Positions 42,084 to 51,223 of a stretch of 64,000 bases of DNA are shown here, in pieces (the first letter of the stretch is position 1; every line of letters starts with the position of its first letter). The notes beneath the pieces are model-generated. The model saw nothing but the letters and a program-made list of their open reading frames with translations. It ran no database searches and was not told the origin of the DNA. Both the position numbers and the translations under genes were made by a program. Source of the DNA: Verrucomicrobiota bacterium (lineage in GTDB: Bacteria > Verrucomicrobiota > Verrucomicrobiia > Limisphaerales > J093); NCBI GenBank assembly GCA_016716505.1, contig JADJWF010000001.1, forward strand, positions 813,996-877,995, in the 5' to 3' direction.

Positions 42084-42314
42084 ATGAAATCGAATCTTAG
42101 CATGAAGACGAAAATGACTCTGAAACTCGCCGCGCTGGCGAGTGTTGTGGCCGTGGCGCTGTTCGCCGGTTGCAAAAAGCAGGAAGCCCATAGCGAGCAT
42201 GATGGTCATGACCACTCCGGCCATGCTCCCGCCAAGACCAACTCGCCCGCCGCAGATGATCATCAGGGCCATAACCACGGCCCGGGCGAGCACGCACCCG
42301 CACCCGCCAAGTAA
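42084..42314 (+). CDS. Small His-rich lipoprotein
   Basis: A 76-aa protein (or 70 aa from the ATG at 42102) with lipobox LFAGC and a tail of His, Asp and Ala: EAHSEHDGHDHSGHAPA, DHQGHNHGPGEHAPA. It would sit in an envelope membrane and bind divalent metal. It lies between czcC and czcB, 16 and 25 bp away. It has the same overall design as the 52-aa lipoprotein at 28674, although they share no clear sequence. Confidence 0.78.
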   Translation: MKSNLSMKTKMTLKLAALASVVAVALFAGCKKQEAHSEHDGHDHSGHAPAKTNSPAADDHQGHNHGPGEHAPAPAK

Positions 42315-42339
42315 ACGAGTGAACGACCAACTGAAGACT

Positions 42340-43623
42340 ATGAAACCAATGACGATTTCCAAGCTGACCGTTCTGCCGCTGGTGGCGGCGGTTGCCCTCT
42401 TGTCCGCCTGCTCAAAACAGAGCGAGTCCGCCGCCCACGGTGAAGATGACGGGCATGGACATGGAGCAGGCGGGCACGGCACGGCGCATACCGAAACCAA
42501 AGACGGCGTCGTGATGTGCGCCGAGCACGGAGTGCCCGAAGCGCAGTGCGCGGTGTGCAAGCCCGACCTGGCCGCGAAGCTCAAGCCGGGCGAGAGCATG
42601 AAGGTCCGGTTACCCTCGACGAACTCGATGGCGATTGTCGGCGTCCAGACCGCCACGCCTGAAACCGGCGCCATCGCGGATGCGGTCGAGTGCGTGGCGG
42701 AGGTGAACTTCAACCAGAACAAGCTGGCGCAAATCGCCGCGCCAGTGAGCGGCATCATTCAGACGGTGGACGTGGACTTGGGGACGAAGGTTGAGGAAAA
42801 GCAGACCGTCGCAAAAATCTGGTCCGCCTCCATCGCCGAAGCGGTGGCCAAGGCGGTGCTGTCCCACCAGACGCTCGACCGGGAGCGCAAACTACGCGAG
42901 CAACGAGTGACCTCGGAGCAGGCGTTGCAGGAGGCCGAAGCCAGCCATCGGGCCGCGTGTCAGCAACTGCGGACGCTGGGCTTCACCGAGGAACAGATTG
43001 ATGAGATGGGCAACAAGCCGCAGGAGCAGGTGCTCATGGAAGTCCGTGCGCCGTTCGCGGGTGAAATTGTAGAGCGCATGGCGGTGCGAGGATCACTGGT
43101 GGATGCCGGCAAGCCGCTGTTCACACTGGTGGACCACTCCACCGTCTGGGCGATGCTACAAGTGCCCGAGGCCACCTTGGCGCGGGTGAAACTGGGCCAA
43201 GCCGTGGAACTGCGGGTGGATTCACTGCCAGGCAAAGTTTTCACGGGAAAGCTGACCTGGGTCGGGCCGGCGGTGGACGAACGCACCCGCATGGCCCGCG
43301 CCCGTGCGGAGTTCGACAATCCGGACTGCCTGCTCAAGGATAAGATGTTTGCCCGGGCGCGCATTCTGACACGGCAGGCCGAGGGAGCGATGCTCGTGCC
43401 GCCGTCGGCGATTCAGCATGTCGAGGGCAAGCCCTTCGTGTTTGTGAAGCTGGCGAGCGACTTGTTCGACGCGCGAGCCGTTCAACTCGGAGCGAAATAT
43501 GACGGGCGGCTGGAGGTTCTGGCGGGATTGAAACCGGAGGAACAAATCGCCGTAAGTCACGCCTTCGCCGTCAAATCCGCCATGTTGATGTCGCGGCTCG
43601 GCGCAGGCTGTGCGGATGACTGA
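42340..43623 (+). CDS. czcB: RND periplasmic adaptor, CzcB-like
   Basis: A 427-aa lipoprotein starting MKPMTISKLTVLPLVAAVAL with lipobox LLSAC. A His/Asp-rich linker (HGEDDGHGHGAGGHG) and the segment MCAEHGVPEAQCAVCKPDLA follow, a small Cys/His site at residues 58-77. The adaptor core has lipoyl-like VAEVNFNQNKLAQIAAPVSG and a coiled coil (LSHQTLDRERKLREQRVTSE). Open frame extends upstream across the lipoprotein gene but is not coding. It lies 25 bp before the pump gene. Confidence 0.92.
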   Translation: MKPMTISKLTVLPLVAAVALLSACSKQSESAAHGEDDGHGHGAGGHGTAHTETKDGVVMCAEHGVPEAQCAVCKPDLAAKLKPGESMKVRLPSTNSMAIVGVQTATPETGAIADAVECVAEVNFNQNKLAQIAAPVSGIIQTVDVDLGTKVEEKQTVAKIWSASIAEAVAKAVLSHQTLDRERKLREQRVTSEQALQEAEASHRAACQQLRTLGFTEEQIDEMGNKPQEQVLMEVRAPFAGEIVERMAVRGSLVDAGKPLFTLVDHSTVWAMLQVPEATLARVKLGQAVELRVDSLPGKVFTGKLTWVGPAVDERTRMARARAEFDNPDCLLKDKMFARARILTRQAEGAMLVPPSAIQHVEGKPFVFVKLASDLFDARAVQLGAKYDGRLEVLAGLKPEEQIAVSHAFAVKSAMLMSRLGAGCADD

Positions 43624-43648
43624 ATCCACCCCTTAAGGAGTTATCCCG

Positions 43649-46600
43649 ATGCTAAACTGGATCATCACCTTTTCGCTCAAAAACCGTCTGCTGGTCTGCG
43701 TGCTGGCGGCGGCGCTCGTCGTCATTGGCGGGCGAACCTTGAGCATTCTCCCCATTGACGCCTTCCCGGACACCACGCCGGTGCAGGTGCAGATCAACAC
43801 CACGGCGGCGGCGCTCAATCCGCAGGAGACCGAGGCGCAAATCACCATTCCCGTGGAATTGGCGGTCAGCGGATTGCCAGGGCTGCAAAACGTGCGCTCG
43901 ATCTCGAAGTTTGGCCTGTCGCAAGTGGTGGCGACCTTCGACGACACGATCGACATCTTCCGCGCGCGGCAACTGATCATGGAACGGCTTCAGACGGTTG
44001 AATTGCCGGAGGGGCTGGAGCGACCGCAGCTTGGCCCTATCGCTACAGGTCTGGGGGAGGTATTTCATTACGTGGTGCGGTCCACCGACACGAATCGGAC
44101 TCCGACCGAATTGCGCGTGCTGCAGGATTGGGTGGTGAAGCCGGAATTGCGGAAGGTTCCCGGTGTTGCCGAAGTGAACACCTGGGGCGGCTTCGAGAAG
44201 CAATACCATGTGGTGGTGGAAACCGACCAGCTCATCAAATACCGGCTGACCTTCGAGGAACTGGTCGAGGCGTTGCAGGCGAACAATCAGAATGTGGGTG
44301 GCGGCCAGATTGTGCGGAGCGGTGAGTCGTTGCTCGTGCATGGCGTGGGTCTGACCACGAACGTCCAGGAGATCGCCAACATCGTCATCACCAGTCACGA
44401 CGGCACGCCCGTGCGCGTGCGCGACGTGGCCAACGTGAAAGAAGATCACGAAATCCGGCGCGGTGCCGTGACAGCCGATGGCCGGGGCGAAGCCGTGCTG
44501 GGGCTGGGCTTCATGCTGATGGGCGAGAACAGCGCGGTGGTGACCCACGCTCTCAAAGCCAAGCTGGCGGAAGTGCAAAAGTTTCTGCCGTCGGACATCA
44601 AGTTGGAGGTGCTCTACGACCGGACCGAACTCGTGGACAATGTGATTCGCACCGTCGAACACAACCTGCTGGCCGGGGCGTTGCTCGTCATTGCCATCCT
44701 GTTTGCCTTTCTCGGCAATCTGCGAGCCGGGTTGATTGTGGCGGTGGCCATCCCGCTTTCGATGCTGTTTGCCGGCAATCTCATGTTGCAGGCGGGCATC
44801 TCCGCCAGTCTGTTGAGCCTCGGCGCGGTGGACTTCGGTCTGATTGTGGATGGTGCCGTGGTGATGGTGGAGAACGCGATGCGCCGGTTGGTGGACCGCC
44901 AACATGAGCTGGGGCGGATGCTGACCAAAGCGGAACGCGAGGACGTGCTCCGCAGTGCTCCGATCGAAGTGGCGCGCCCGGTGGCGTTCGGCGTGGGCAT
45001 CATCATGATTGTGTTCCTGCCCATCCTCACGCTGGAAGGCATCGAGGGGAAGCTCTTCAAGCCGATGGCGCTGACGCTGATTTTTGCGCTGCTCGGATCG
45101 TTGATCCTCGCCCTGACCTTGACGCCGGTGCTGGCCGCATTGTTCCTCCCCAAGCAGGTGAAAGAGAAGGAACCCTGGCTGGTCCGGCTGGCGCACCGTC
45201 TTTACGAGCCGGCGCTGGACCTGGCGTTGCGCTTCCGCAAACTCACGTTGCTGGGGGCTGCCGTGCTGTTCATTGGCGCGGTTTTCATCGCGTCGCGCAT
45301 GGGAGGAGAGTTCCTGCCCAAGCTTGGGGAAGGTGCGATTGTAGGCACGACGGTCCGTCTTGCGGGGATTTCCGTGGATGAAGCTGTGGCGCAGAACGAC
45401 CGCATCGAGCAAGTGCTGATGAAGGAGTTTCCCGACGAGATCGAACACATTTGGACACGCCTGGGCACAGCGGAAGTGGCCACCGACCCGATGGGCGTTG
45501 AACTCGCCGATTTCTTCCTCGCACTGAAGCCGCGCAGCCAGTGGAAGAAGGCACGCACGCAACCCGAGTTGACCGAGAAGATGCGCGACGTGCTGAACCA
45601 GGTTCCAGGCTTAAAACCCGCATTCAGCCAACCCATTGAGATGCGACTCAATGAGATGATTGCTGGAGCACGTGGCGACATCGCCATCAAGGTGTATGGC
45701 GACGACCTGGAGGAATTGCGGCGGTTGGGCGGCGAAGTGCAAGCGGTCCTGGCGGGGATGCGCGGGGCAAGCGAGGCATCGGTCGAGCAGTTAACCGGGC
45801 AGAGCTTCCTGCAAGTGCGCGTGGATTCACAAGCCATCGCCCGTTACGGCGTGCCCACCCGCAACGTGCTGAACGTCGTCGAGGCGGTCGGCTCCCGCCG
45901 CGTGGGGGACGTGCGCGAAGGCCAGCGGCGGTTCCCGCTGGTCGTGCGACTACCGGACAAACAGCGCACCGATCCAGACGCGCTGGCCGCAACACTTATT
46001 CCCACGGCGGCAGGGCCGGTGCTTCCATTGAATCAAGTGGCAAAGGTGACGGAAATGGAAGGGCCGTCCACGATTAACCGCGAATGGGGCAAACGGCGCA
46101 TCACGGTGCAGTGCAACGTGCGGGGGCGCGACGTGAAAAGCTTCGTGGCCGAGGGTCGCGAGAAGATCGCTGCCCAAGTGAAACTGCCCGAAGGCTACAC
46201 CATCGAATGGGGCGGGCAGTTCGAGAACATGGAGCGCGCAAACCAGCGGCTCATGTTTGTCGTGCCGATGGCCCTGGCCCTGATCTTCGTCTTGCTGTTC
46301 TTCAGCCTCAAGACGGTGCGCGAGGTTCTCATCGTAGCGTCGGGCATTCCTCTGGGGCTGGTGGGAGGCGTGCTGGCCTTGTGGTTGCGCGGTCTGCCCT
46401 TCACGGTGAGTTCAGCCATTGGGTTCATCGCGTTGAGCGGCGTGGCTATTCTCAACGGGCTCGTGCTGGTGACGTTCATCAAACAGAAGCTTGAAGCCGG
46501 CACGCCAGTGGAGAAGGCCGTGCGCGAAGGCTGCCTGGTTCGGTTGCGTCCGGTGTTGATGACGGCGCTGGTTGCGGCGGTCGGCTTCATCCCGATGGCC

Positions 46601-46750
46601 GTGAATGTCGGCGTGGGCGGCGAAGTGCAACGCCCGCTGGCCACGGTGGTCATCGGCGGCATCTTCACCAACACGTTGCTGACACTGCTGGTGTTGCCTG
46701 CCCTTTACACCTTGTTCAAAGGCAAGAAGGCCGCCGAAGTCGAGGTCTGA
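43649..46750 (+). CDS. czcA: Heavy-metal RND efflux pump, CzcA-like
   Basis: A 1033-aa RND pump. The N-terminus MLNWIITFSLKNRLLVCVLA, the ILPIDAFPDTTPVQVQIN motif and the transmembrane-4 region SLGAVDFGLIVDGAVVMVEN (the DFGxxxDGAxxxxEN signature of CzcA/CnrA) identify a divalent-cation HME-RND pump. It differs clearly from the CusA-like pump in that motif. The C-terminus ends in a cytoplasmic KGKKAAEVEV. Zn, Co, Ni or Cd are the likely substrates. Confidence 0.94.
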   Translation: MLNWIITFSLKNRLLVCVLAAALVVIGGRTLSILPIDAFPDTTPVQVQINTTAAALNPQETEAQITIPVELAVSGLPGLQNVRSISKFGLSQVVATFDDTIDIFRARQLIMERLQTVELPEGLERPQLGPIATGLGEVFHYVVRSTDTNRTPTELRVLQDWVVKPELRKVPGVAEVNTWGGFEKQYHVVVETDQLIKYRLTFEELVEALQANNQNVGGGQIVRSGESLLVHGVGLTTNVQEIANIVITSHDGTPVRVRDVANVKEDHEIRRGAVTADGRGEAVLGLGFMLMGENSAVVTHALKAKLAEVQKFLPSDIKLEVLYDRTELVDNVIRTVEHNLLAGALLVIAILFAFLGNLRAGLIVAVAIPLSMLFAGNLMLQAGISASLLSLGAVDFGLIVDGAVVMVENAMRRLVDRQHELGRMLTKAEREDVLRSAPIEVARPVAFGVGIIMIVFLPILTLEGIEGKLFKPMALTLIFALLGSLILALTLTPVLAALFLPKQVKEKEPWLVRLAHRLYEPALDLALRFRKLTLLGAAVLFIGAVFIASRMGGEFLPKLGEGAIVGTTVRLAGISVDEAVAQNDRIEQVLMKEFPDEIEHIWTRLGTAEVATDPMGVELADFFLALKPRSQWKKARTQPELTEKMRDVLNQVPGLKPAFSQPIEMRLNEMIAGARGDIAIKVYGDDLEELRRLGGEVQAVLAGMRGASEASVEQLTGQSFLQVRVDSQAIARYGVPTRNVLNVVEAVGSRRVGDVREGQRRFPLVVRLPDKQRTDPDALAATLIPTAAGPVLPLNQVAKVTEMEGPSTINREWGKRRITVQCNVRGRDVKSFVAEGREKIAAQVKLPEGYTIEWGGQFENMERANQRLMFVVPMALALIFVLLFFSLKTVREVLIVASGIPLGLVGGVLALWLRGLPFTVSSAIGFIALSGVAILNGLVLVTFIKQKLEAGTPVEKAVREGCLVRLRPVLMTALVAAVGFIPMAVNVGVGGEVQRPLATVVIGGIFTNTLLTLLVLPALYTLFKGKKAAEVEV

Positions 46751-46781
46751 CCCGACGGGAACACTCAACGAAAGAAAAGCC

Positions 46782-47090
46782 ATGAAAGAAATCAAAGCCA
46801 TTATCAAGCCGTCGCGCTTGGAAGAGGTGATTCGTGCCCTGCGCCAGATCAAGGACCTGCCCGCCATGACGGTTTCGGCGGCGAACGGGTTGTCCGCCGA
46901 GCAGGGCACGTTCGATCAGGTCGTGAAGACCAAACTGGAGATCATGGTGCCCGATGATCTGGTGGAATCAGTGGTGCGAACCATCCAAAACTCGGCCCAC
47001 ACGGGGCTTGCCGGAGATGGGCGCATCTTTGTCATCCCCATTGAACAAACCGTGAAGATCCGAACGGGAGAACGCGATACCCACCAGTAG
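46782..47090 (+). CDS. PII-like regulatory protein next to the Czc pump
   Basis: A 102-aa protein of the GlnB/PII-like superfamily: MKEIKAIIKPSRLEEVIRAL, with KTKLEIMVPDDLVESVVRTI and GDGRIFVIPIEQTVKIRTGE. The canonical GlnB T-loop with its uridylylated Tyr is replaced by a short loop (SAEQGTFDQV). Such PII-like proteins are known immediately downstream of heavy-metal RND pumps, where they may sense nucleotides or bind metal. It lies 31 bp after the czcA stop. Confidence 0.88.
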   Translation: MKEIKAIIKPSRLEEVIRALRQIKDLPAMTVSAANGLSAEQGTFDQVVKTKLEIMVPDDLVESVVRTIQNSAHTGLAGDGRIFVIPIEQTVKIRTGERDTHQ

Positions 47091-47114
47091 TGCAACCGAC
47101 AATGTGATGAAGCT

Positions 47115-47495
47115 ATGAAAAGGGCAATCGCTCTGCTTGGCATTCTCGGCCTGACGATGGTGTTGGCTGGCTGCGCCTCGCTCCGGCCACTCGCGTCCAC
47201 GCCTCCCGCTGCCGTGATCGAACTCACGGAGCCAGTGACGATCCGCTACATGCTCCAAGGGGATACGATTCTGCCGGCGGGGGAATACAGGGCAACGCTG
47301 GAGGACAACGGCGGCTACTACTACGCCGCGCCGGCGAAGCTGATCAGGAACGACACGGTCGGCTGGCAACTCGACGGGGGGTTGTTTCTGAAGAAAGGCT
47401 CTCAGAAACCAACCCACTATTATGTTGTCGGACAACACCACGCGACCGGGCTTTATCGCCTGAAGACAGAGCCGACATTCAAGCTGAAGCCCTGA
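47115..47495 (+). CDS. Lipoprotein of unknown function
   Basis: A 126-aa lipoprotein with lipobox VLAGC (signal KRAIALLGILGLTMVLAGC). The mature part is a small beta-rich domain: TIRYMLQGDTILPAGEYRAT, LEDNGGYYYAAPAKLIRND, with aromatic residues at regular spacing and a C-terminus LKTEPTFKLKP. No Cys or His clusters are present. It lies 24 bp after the PII-like gene and is probably in the czc operon. Confidence 0.75.
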   Translation: MKRAIALLGILGLTMVLAGCASLRPLASTPPAAVIELTEPVTIRYMLQGDTILPAGEYRATLEDNGGYYYAAPAKLIRNDTVGWQLDGGLFLKKGSQKPTHYYVVGQHHATGLYRLKTEPTFKLKP

Positions 47496-47499
47496 GTCA

Positions 47500-47928
47500 A
47501 TGACAACGGCAACGACTACGATGAACGCGCCTCCCCAGCGGGAAAAGAAGCCAAAGCGGAGTGTATGCGTTCTCTACGCGGAGGATGATCGCCTGACCTC
47601 GGCGGCCATCGCACCGTTGCTCACCGTCAAGGGATTCAAAGTCGAAACCGCAGCCAATGGACAGGAAGCGCTCGGGAAGCTCTTGTCGCAGCCCGCCGCA
47701 TACGACTTCATCATCACCGATCAGGCCATGCCTTTGCTGACGGGCGAAGAATGGCTCAGAAGGGCTCGTGAAGGCGGATTCGCGGGCCGAGTCATCGTGT
47801 ATGCCGCTTCGCTGCCTGATACCTTGGCTGCACGTTTGCGGGAACTGGGGGTGGAGCGGATCGTCAACAAGGCGGAGAGCCTGCATACGCTCCTGGACGC
47901 GCTGGGCGAACCGCTGGGAACTCCATGA
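47500..47928 (+). CDS. Stand-alone response regulator receiver 2
   Basis: A 142-aa receiver domain: VLYAEDDRLTSAAIAPLLTV for the acidic pocket, FIITDQAMPLLTGEEWL with the phosphoacceptor Asp, VIVYAAS in the Thr/Ser position and VNKAESL in the Lys position. No output domain and no kinase nearby. It begins 4 bp after the lipoprotein. It is not closely related to the receiver at 26713. The 271-bp gap that follows (to 48199) shows no convincing gene. Confidence 0.87.
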   Translation: MTTATTTMNAPPQREKKPKRSVCVLYAEDDRLTSAAIAPLLTVKGFKVETAANGQEALGKLLSQPAAYDFIITDQAMPLLTGEEWLRRAREGGFAGRVIVYAASLPDTLAARLRELGVERIVNKAESLHTLLDALGEPLGTP

Positions 47929-48199
47929 AGACATACCTCCACGTCACATTCCTAAAACCGGAAGCGTTCCGTCCACCCATCCTGCGCGCCGCGATTGCTC
48001 GGAGCGGGCGAATCTCTATGCAGTTACACGGGGTTGTTCAACCAGCTCTCCCGGCACAACGGTCGTGCAGACAATGGGAACATGTGTCGCATCCCCGGCA
48101 ATCAACTGGTGACGATCCTTGCTTGCGCATTGGATACGCGCGAAGCGCAGACGGCCGCTGCGCTATACCCGAGGCAGCTTTTCAACCGCCGACGTTTTC

Positions 48200-48472
48200 A
48201 TGAGCCGATGGCTGTCACCCGAAAAAGCCGCGCGTCATGCCGAGCGGGCAGCAAAGCAAGCCGAGCAAAATCGCCGGGAGAAGTGGACCGGTTGGTGGAT
48301 CGTGATAGGGCTTGTAGCGTTTTGGGTTTCGTTTGGCATTGCCGATTATTTCTGGCTGCGACATCAGGCAAGGCAGCGACACGAGCAGCGCTATCATCGA
48401 AGCGGACGGACCAACGCTCCCGTCTCCACCCCGCTGGATGGCGGACAGAACCACGCTACCAACCATGAGTGA
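48200..48472 (+). CDS. Small single-span membrane protein
   Basis: A 90-aa protein: basic helical start (MSRWLSPEKAARHAERAAKQ), one membrane helix (WWIVIGLVAFWVSFGIADYF) and a His/Arg-rich end (RQRHEQRYHRSGR). It overlaps the P-type ATPase start by 8 bp, so the two are translationally coupled. No family is recognised; a small regulatory subunit of the ATPase is conceivable. Confidence 0.6.
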   Translation: MSRWLSPEKAARHAERAAKQAEQNRREKWTGWWIVIGLVAFWVSFGIADYFWLRHQARQRHEQRYHRSGRTNAPVSTPLDGGQNHATNHE

Positions 48473-50664
48473 CTGCTGCAAAAGTCGCGGATGCGCCTCG
48501 AAGGCTGCCGACGCCAACGCGGCCTCTCACCCGGCCGCGCCGGACACCTCGGCTGGGACAACCCTGCGCGTGGCCGGCATGGATTGCGCCGATGAAGTTG
48601 CGATGCTGGAACGCGCCCTCAAGCCGCTGCCTGGCGTGCGTGACGTGCGCGTAAATCTCATGGGCGGCAAAGTGGTCGTTGCGCACGACGCCAGCATCAC
48701 GCCCGAACAACTCATCGCCGCCATCGGCAAGGCAGGGTTGAAGGCATCGCCCGACCAGATTGAAGCGCACGAGCCTGCCAATGCCCAACGCTCGCGGCTC
48801 ATCTCAGTGGCGGTGTCCGGCGCGCTTACCGGCGTCGGACTCGTGGCGCAATGGAGCAACCTCGCGCCCGTGCCCGTTCGCATCGGATTGTTTGCCTGCG
48901 CCATCATCGCGGGCGGCTGGTTCATCTTCCCCAAAGCGCTCGGCGCGGCGCGGCGGCGCTCGCTCGACATGAACGTGCTGATGACCGTCGCCGTTCTCGG
49001 CGCGGCGGCGATTGGCGAATGGAGCGAAGGGGCGGCGGTCGTGTTTCTGTTCGCGCTCTCCGAGTTGCTCGAATCATTCAGCGTGGCGCGGGCGCGGCGT
49101 GCGATTCAATCGCTGATGAAGCTTGCGCCCGAAACGGCCTTGCTCAAGCGCGGTGAACAGTTCGAGGAAGTGCCCGTCGCGGAGGTTTCCGTTGGCAGCG
49201 TCATTGCCATTCAGTCAGGGCGCGCGTGCCGCTCGATGGCGAAGTGCTCACCGGCAATTCCGCCATCAACCAAGCGCCCATCACCGGCGAATCCATGCCG
49301 GTGGAAAAGAAATCCGGCGACACCGTGTTCGCCGGAACGATCAATGGCGAAGGCTCGCTCGAAGTGCGCGTCACCAAACCGCACACTGACACCACGCTCG
49401 CGCGCATCATTCATCTCGTCGAAGAGGCGCAATCGCAGAAAGCGCCGTCGCAGCGATTCGTGGACACCTTCGCGCGCTACTACACGCCCGCCGTGTTTGC
49501 CGTGGCGTTGCTCGTCTGGCTCGTGCCGCTGTTGCTGGCGGGCGCGGCGTGGACGGTTTGGACCTATCGCGCGCTCGTGCTGCTCGTCATCGCCTGCCCG
49601 TGCGCGCTCGTCATTTCCACGCCCGTTTCGATTGTCTCCGGCCTCACGGCACTGGCCCGGCGCGGCGTGCTCATCAAGGGCGGCGCGGTGCTGGAAGCCG
49701 TCGGCAAACTCACCGCGCTTGCGACTGACAAGACCGGCACAATCACCGAGGGCCACCCGCGCGTGACGCAAATCATCCCGTTCAACTCCAAATCCGCAGG
49801 GAAATCTTGCGCGTCGCCGCCGCCATTGACACCCATTCGCAGCATCCCCTCGCGCAAGCCGTCGTCGCGTTCGCCACGGAACAAAAGGTCGCGTTCCCGC
49901 GTGCCGACAACTACCAGGCCCGCAATGGCCGGGGCGCGGAAGGCGAACTCGATGGGCATCACTACTTCGTCGGCAACCACCGCTTCGCGCACGAACTGGC
50001 AGTGTGTTCCCCGGCCCTCGAACACAAACTCGCCGAGATCGAGGGGCAGGCGCAATCCGTGGTCGTGGTCGGGCACAAGCCGCACGAGAATTGCCCCGGC
50101 GAAGTGCTGGGCGTGCTCGCAGTCGGCGACGCCGTGCGCCCGAATGCGGCCCAGGCGGTCCGCGCCTTGCACGACGCGGGCATCCGACAGGTCGTGATGT
50201 TGAGCGGCGACAATCAGCGCACCGTGGACGCCATCGCGGAGCAGGTCGGAATTGATCAGGCCCACGGCGATTTGCTGCCCGAAGACAAGGTGCAGCGCGT
50301 GCGCGACCTCATGGCCCGCCACAAACACACGGGGATGATCGGCGACGGCGTGAACGATGCGCCCGCGATGGCGGTGGCGAGTGTGGGCATCGCAATGGGT
50401 GCGGCGGGCACGGACACCGCCATTGAGACGGCGGACATGGCGTTGATGCAGGATGATCTGAGCCAGGTCGCTGAGACCATCCGCATGGGCCATCGCACCG
50501 TGCGCGTGATTCAGGCAAACATCGCCTTCGCGCTCGGCGTGAAAGCGATTTTCCTCACGCTGGCCCTGACCGGCCACACGAGCCTCTGGCTGGCGATTCT
50601 GGCTGACACCGGCGCGACGCTGGTGGTCATTGCCAATGCGCTTCGACTCCTGAAACCCACATGA
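48465..50664 (+). pseudogene. P1B-type metal ATPase (ZntA/CadA-like), broken by two frameshifts
   Basis: Together three consecutive frames rebuild a complete heavy-metal P-type ATPase. Frame 1 (from ATG 48465) has a CCKSRGC start, a HMA domain with VAGMDCADEVAML, and the first membrane helices. Frame 2 (from about 49222) has PITGESMPV, the ion-channel CPC and the phosphorylation site DKTGTITEGHP. Frame 3 (from about 49807) has HSQHPLA, MLSGDN and GDGVNDAPAM. Each junction needs one restored base, near 49212-49222 and 49793-49806, both at a CAGGG word. The gene is therefore either inactivated, or two G-run deletions arose in sequencing. The substrate class (Zn/Cd/Pb) is inferred from the CPC and HMA pattern. 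Confidence 0.88.
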
Positions 50665-51134
50665 AGACCGATGATATGATTTACAAATTGCCACTCAGCA
50701 ATCGCAGCGCACGGGCAGGTGTCGCAATGGGGTTGATTGGATTGGTTCTTGCCGCCAGCGGATGTGCCTCCTGGAAAGTGGAGCGGGTCAACGTGCCGAC
50801 AGAAGCAAAGTCCAGCGGCGGCATTGAAGTGACGCCGCCGCGTGTTTATCGCGACGCAGATGGGTTTCTCGTGGCCGGGAATCTCCGCGGGCGGGGCATT
50901 GGCGCGCATCATCCCGGTCCGGGCCATTTGCACGCGCAAACGATGGACGCAGAAGGGCGCGTCATTACTGAGACCAAAACCGCAGCGCCTTCCATCCGCC
51001 ATAACCGCCATAGTTCCCGTGAATCGGCGACCTACACGTTTCGTTTGGAAACACTTCCGCCAGCGGGCGGGCGGCTGCGAATCGTGCTGCACCGCGTTTC
51101 ACTCAAGAAATGCACGGGATTGGACAGTGTGTGA
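50661..51134 (+). CDS. Lipoprotein of unknown function
   Basis: A 157-aa protein whose start overlaps the ATPase stop (ATGA). A signal with lipobox LAASGC follows a polar start (GVAMGLIGLVLAASGCASW). The mature part is basic and beta-rich: VTPPRVYRDADGFLVAGNLR, HHPGPGHLHAQTMDAEGRVI, TYTFRLETLPPAGGRLRIVL. The His-rich GRGIGAHHPGPGHLH may bind metal. It is coupled to the broken ATPase gene. No known family is recognised. Confidence 0.65.
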   Translation: MKTDDMIYKLPLSNRSARAGVAMGLIGLVLAASGCASWKVERVNVPTEAKSSGGIEVTPPRVYRDADGFLVAGNLRGRGIGAHHPGPGHLHAQTMDAEGRVITETKTAAPSIRHNRHSSRESATYTFRLETLPPAGGRLRIVLHRVSLKKCTGLDSV

Positions 51135-51223
51135 AGGTCTCCCCCGCAAGACAGTGGTTTGATTCCGAGCGGACGACGGGGAGTTTGATAGTGACCCAGT
51201 GTGACAACCGCATTTGAGACCTA

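Noticed and set aside
43652..45562. A 636-codon open frame on the minus strand opposite the CzcA-like gene
   Set aside because: It mirrors a strongly conserved RND pump gene; its translation is His/Arg/Gln-rich with no motif. High G+C codon bias produces such shadows.
47925..48203. A 92-codon frame overlapping the receiver gene stop
   Set aside because: Start overlap looks tempting, but the translation is Arg/Ser/Pro-rich without structure.
48465..50664. Three separate small genes in the P-type ATPase region
   Set aside because: Each piece lacks essential domains; together with one base restored at each of two points they give one standard ATPase.
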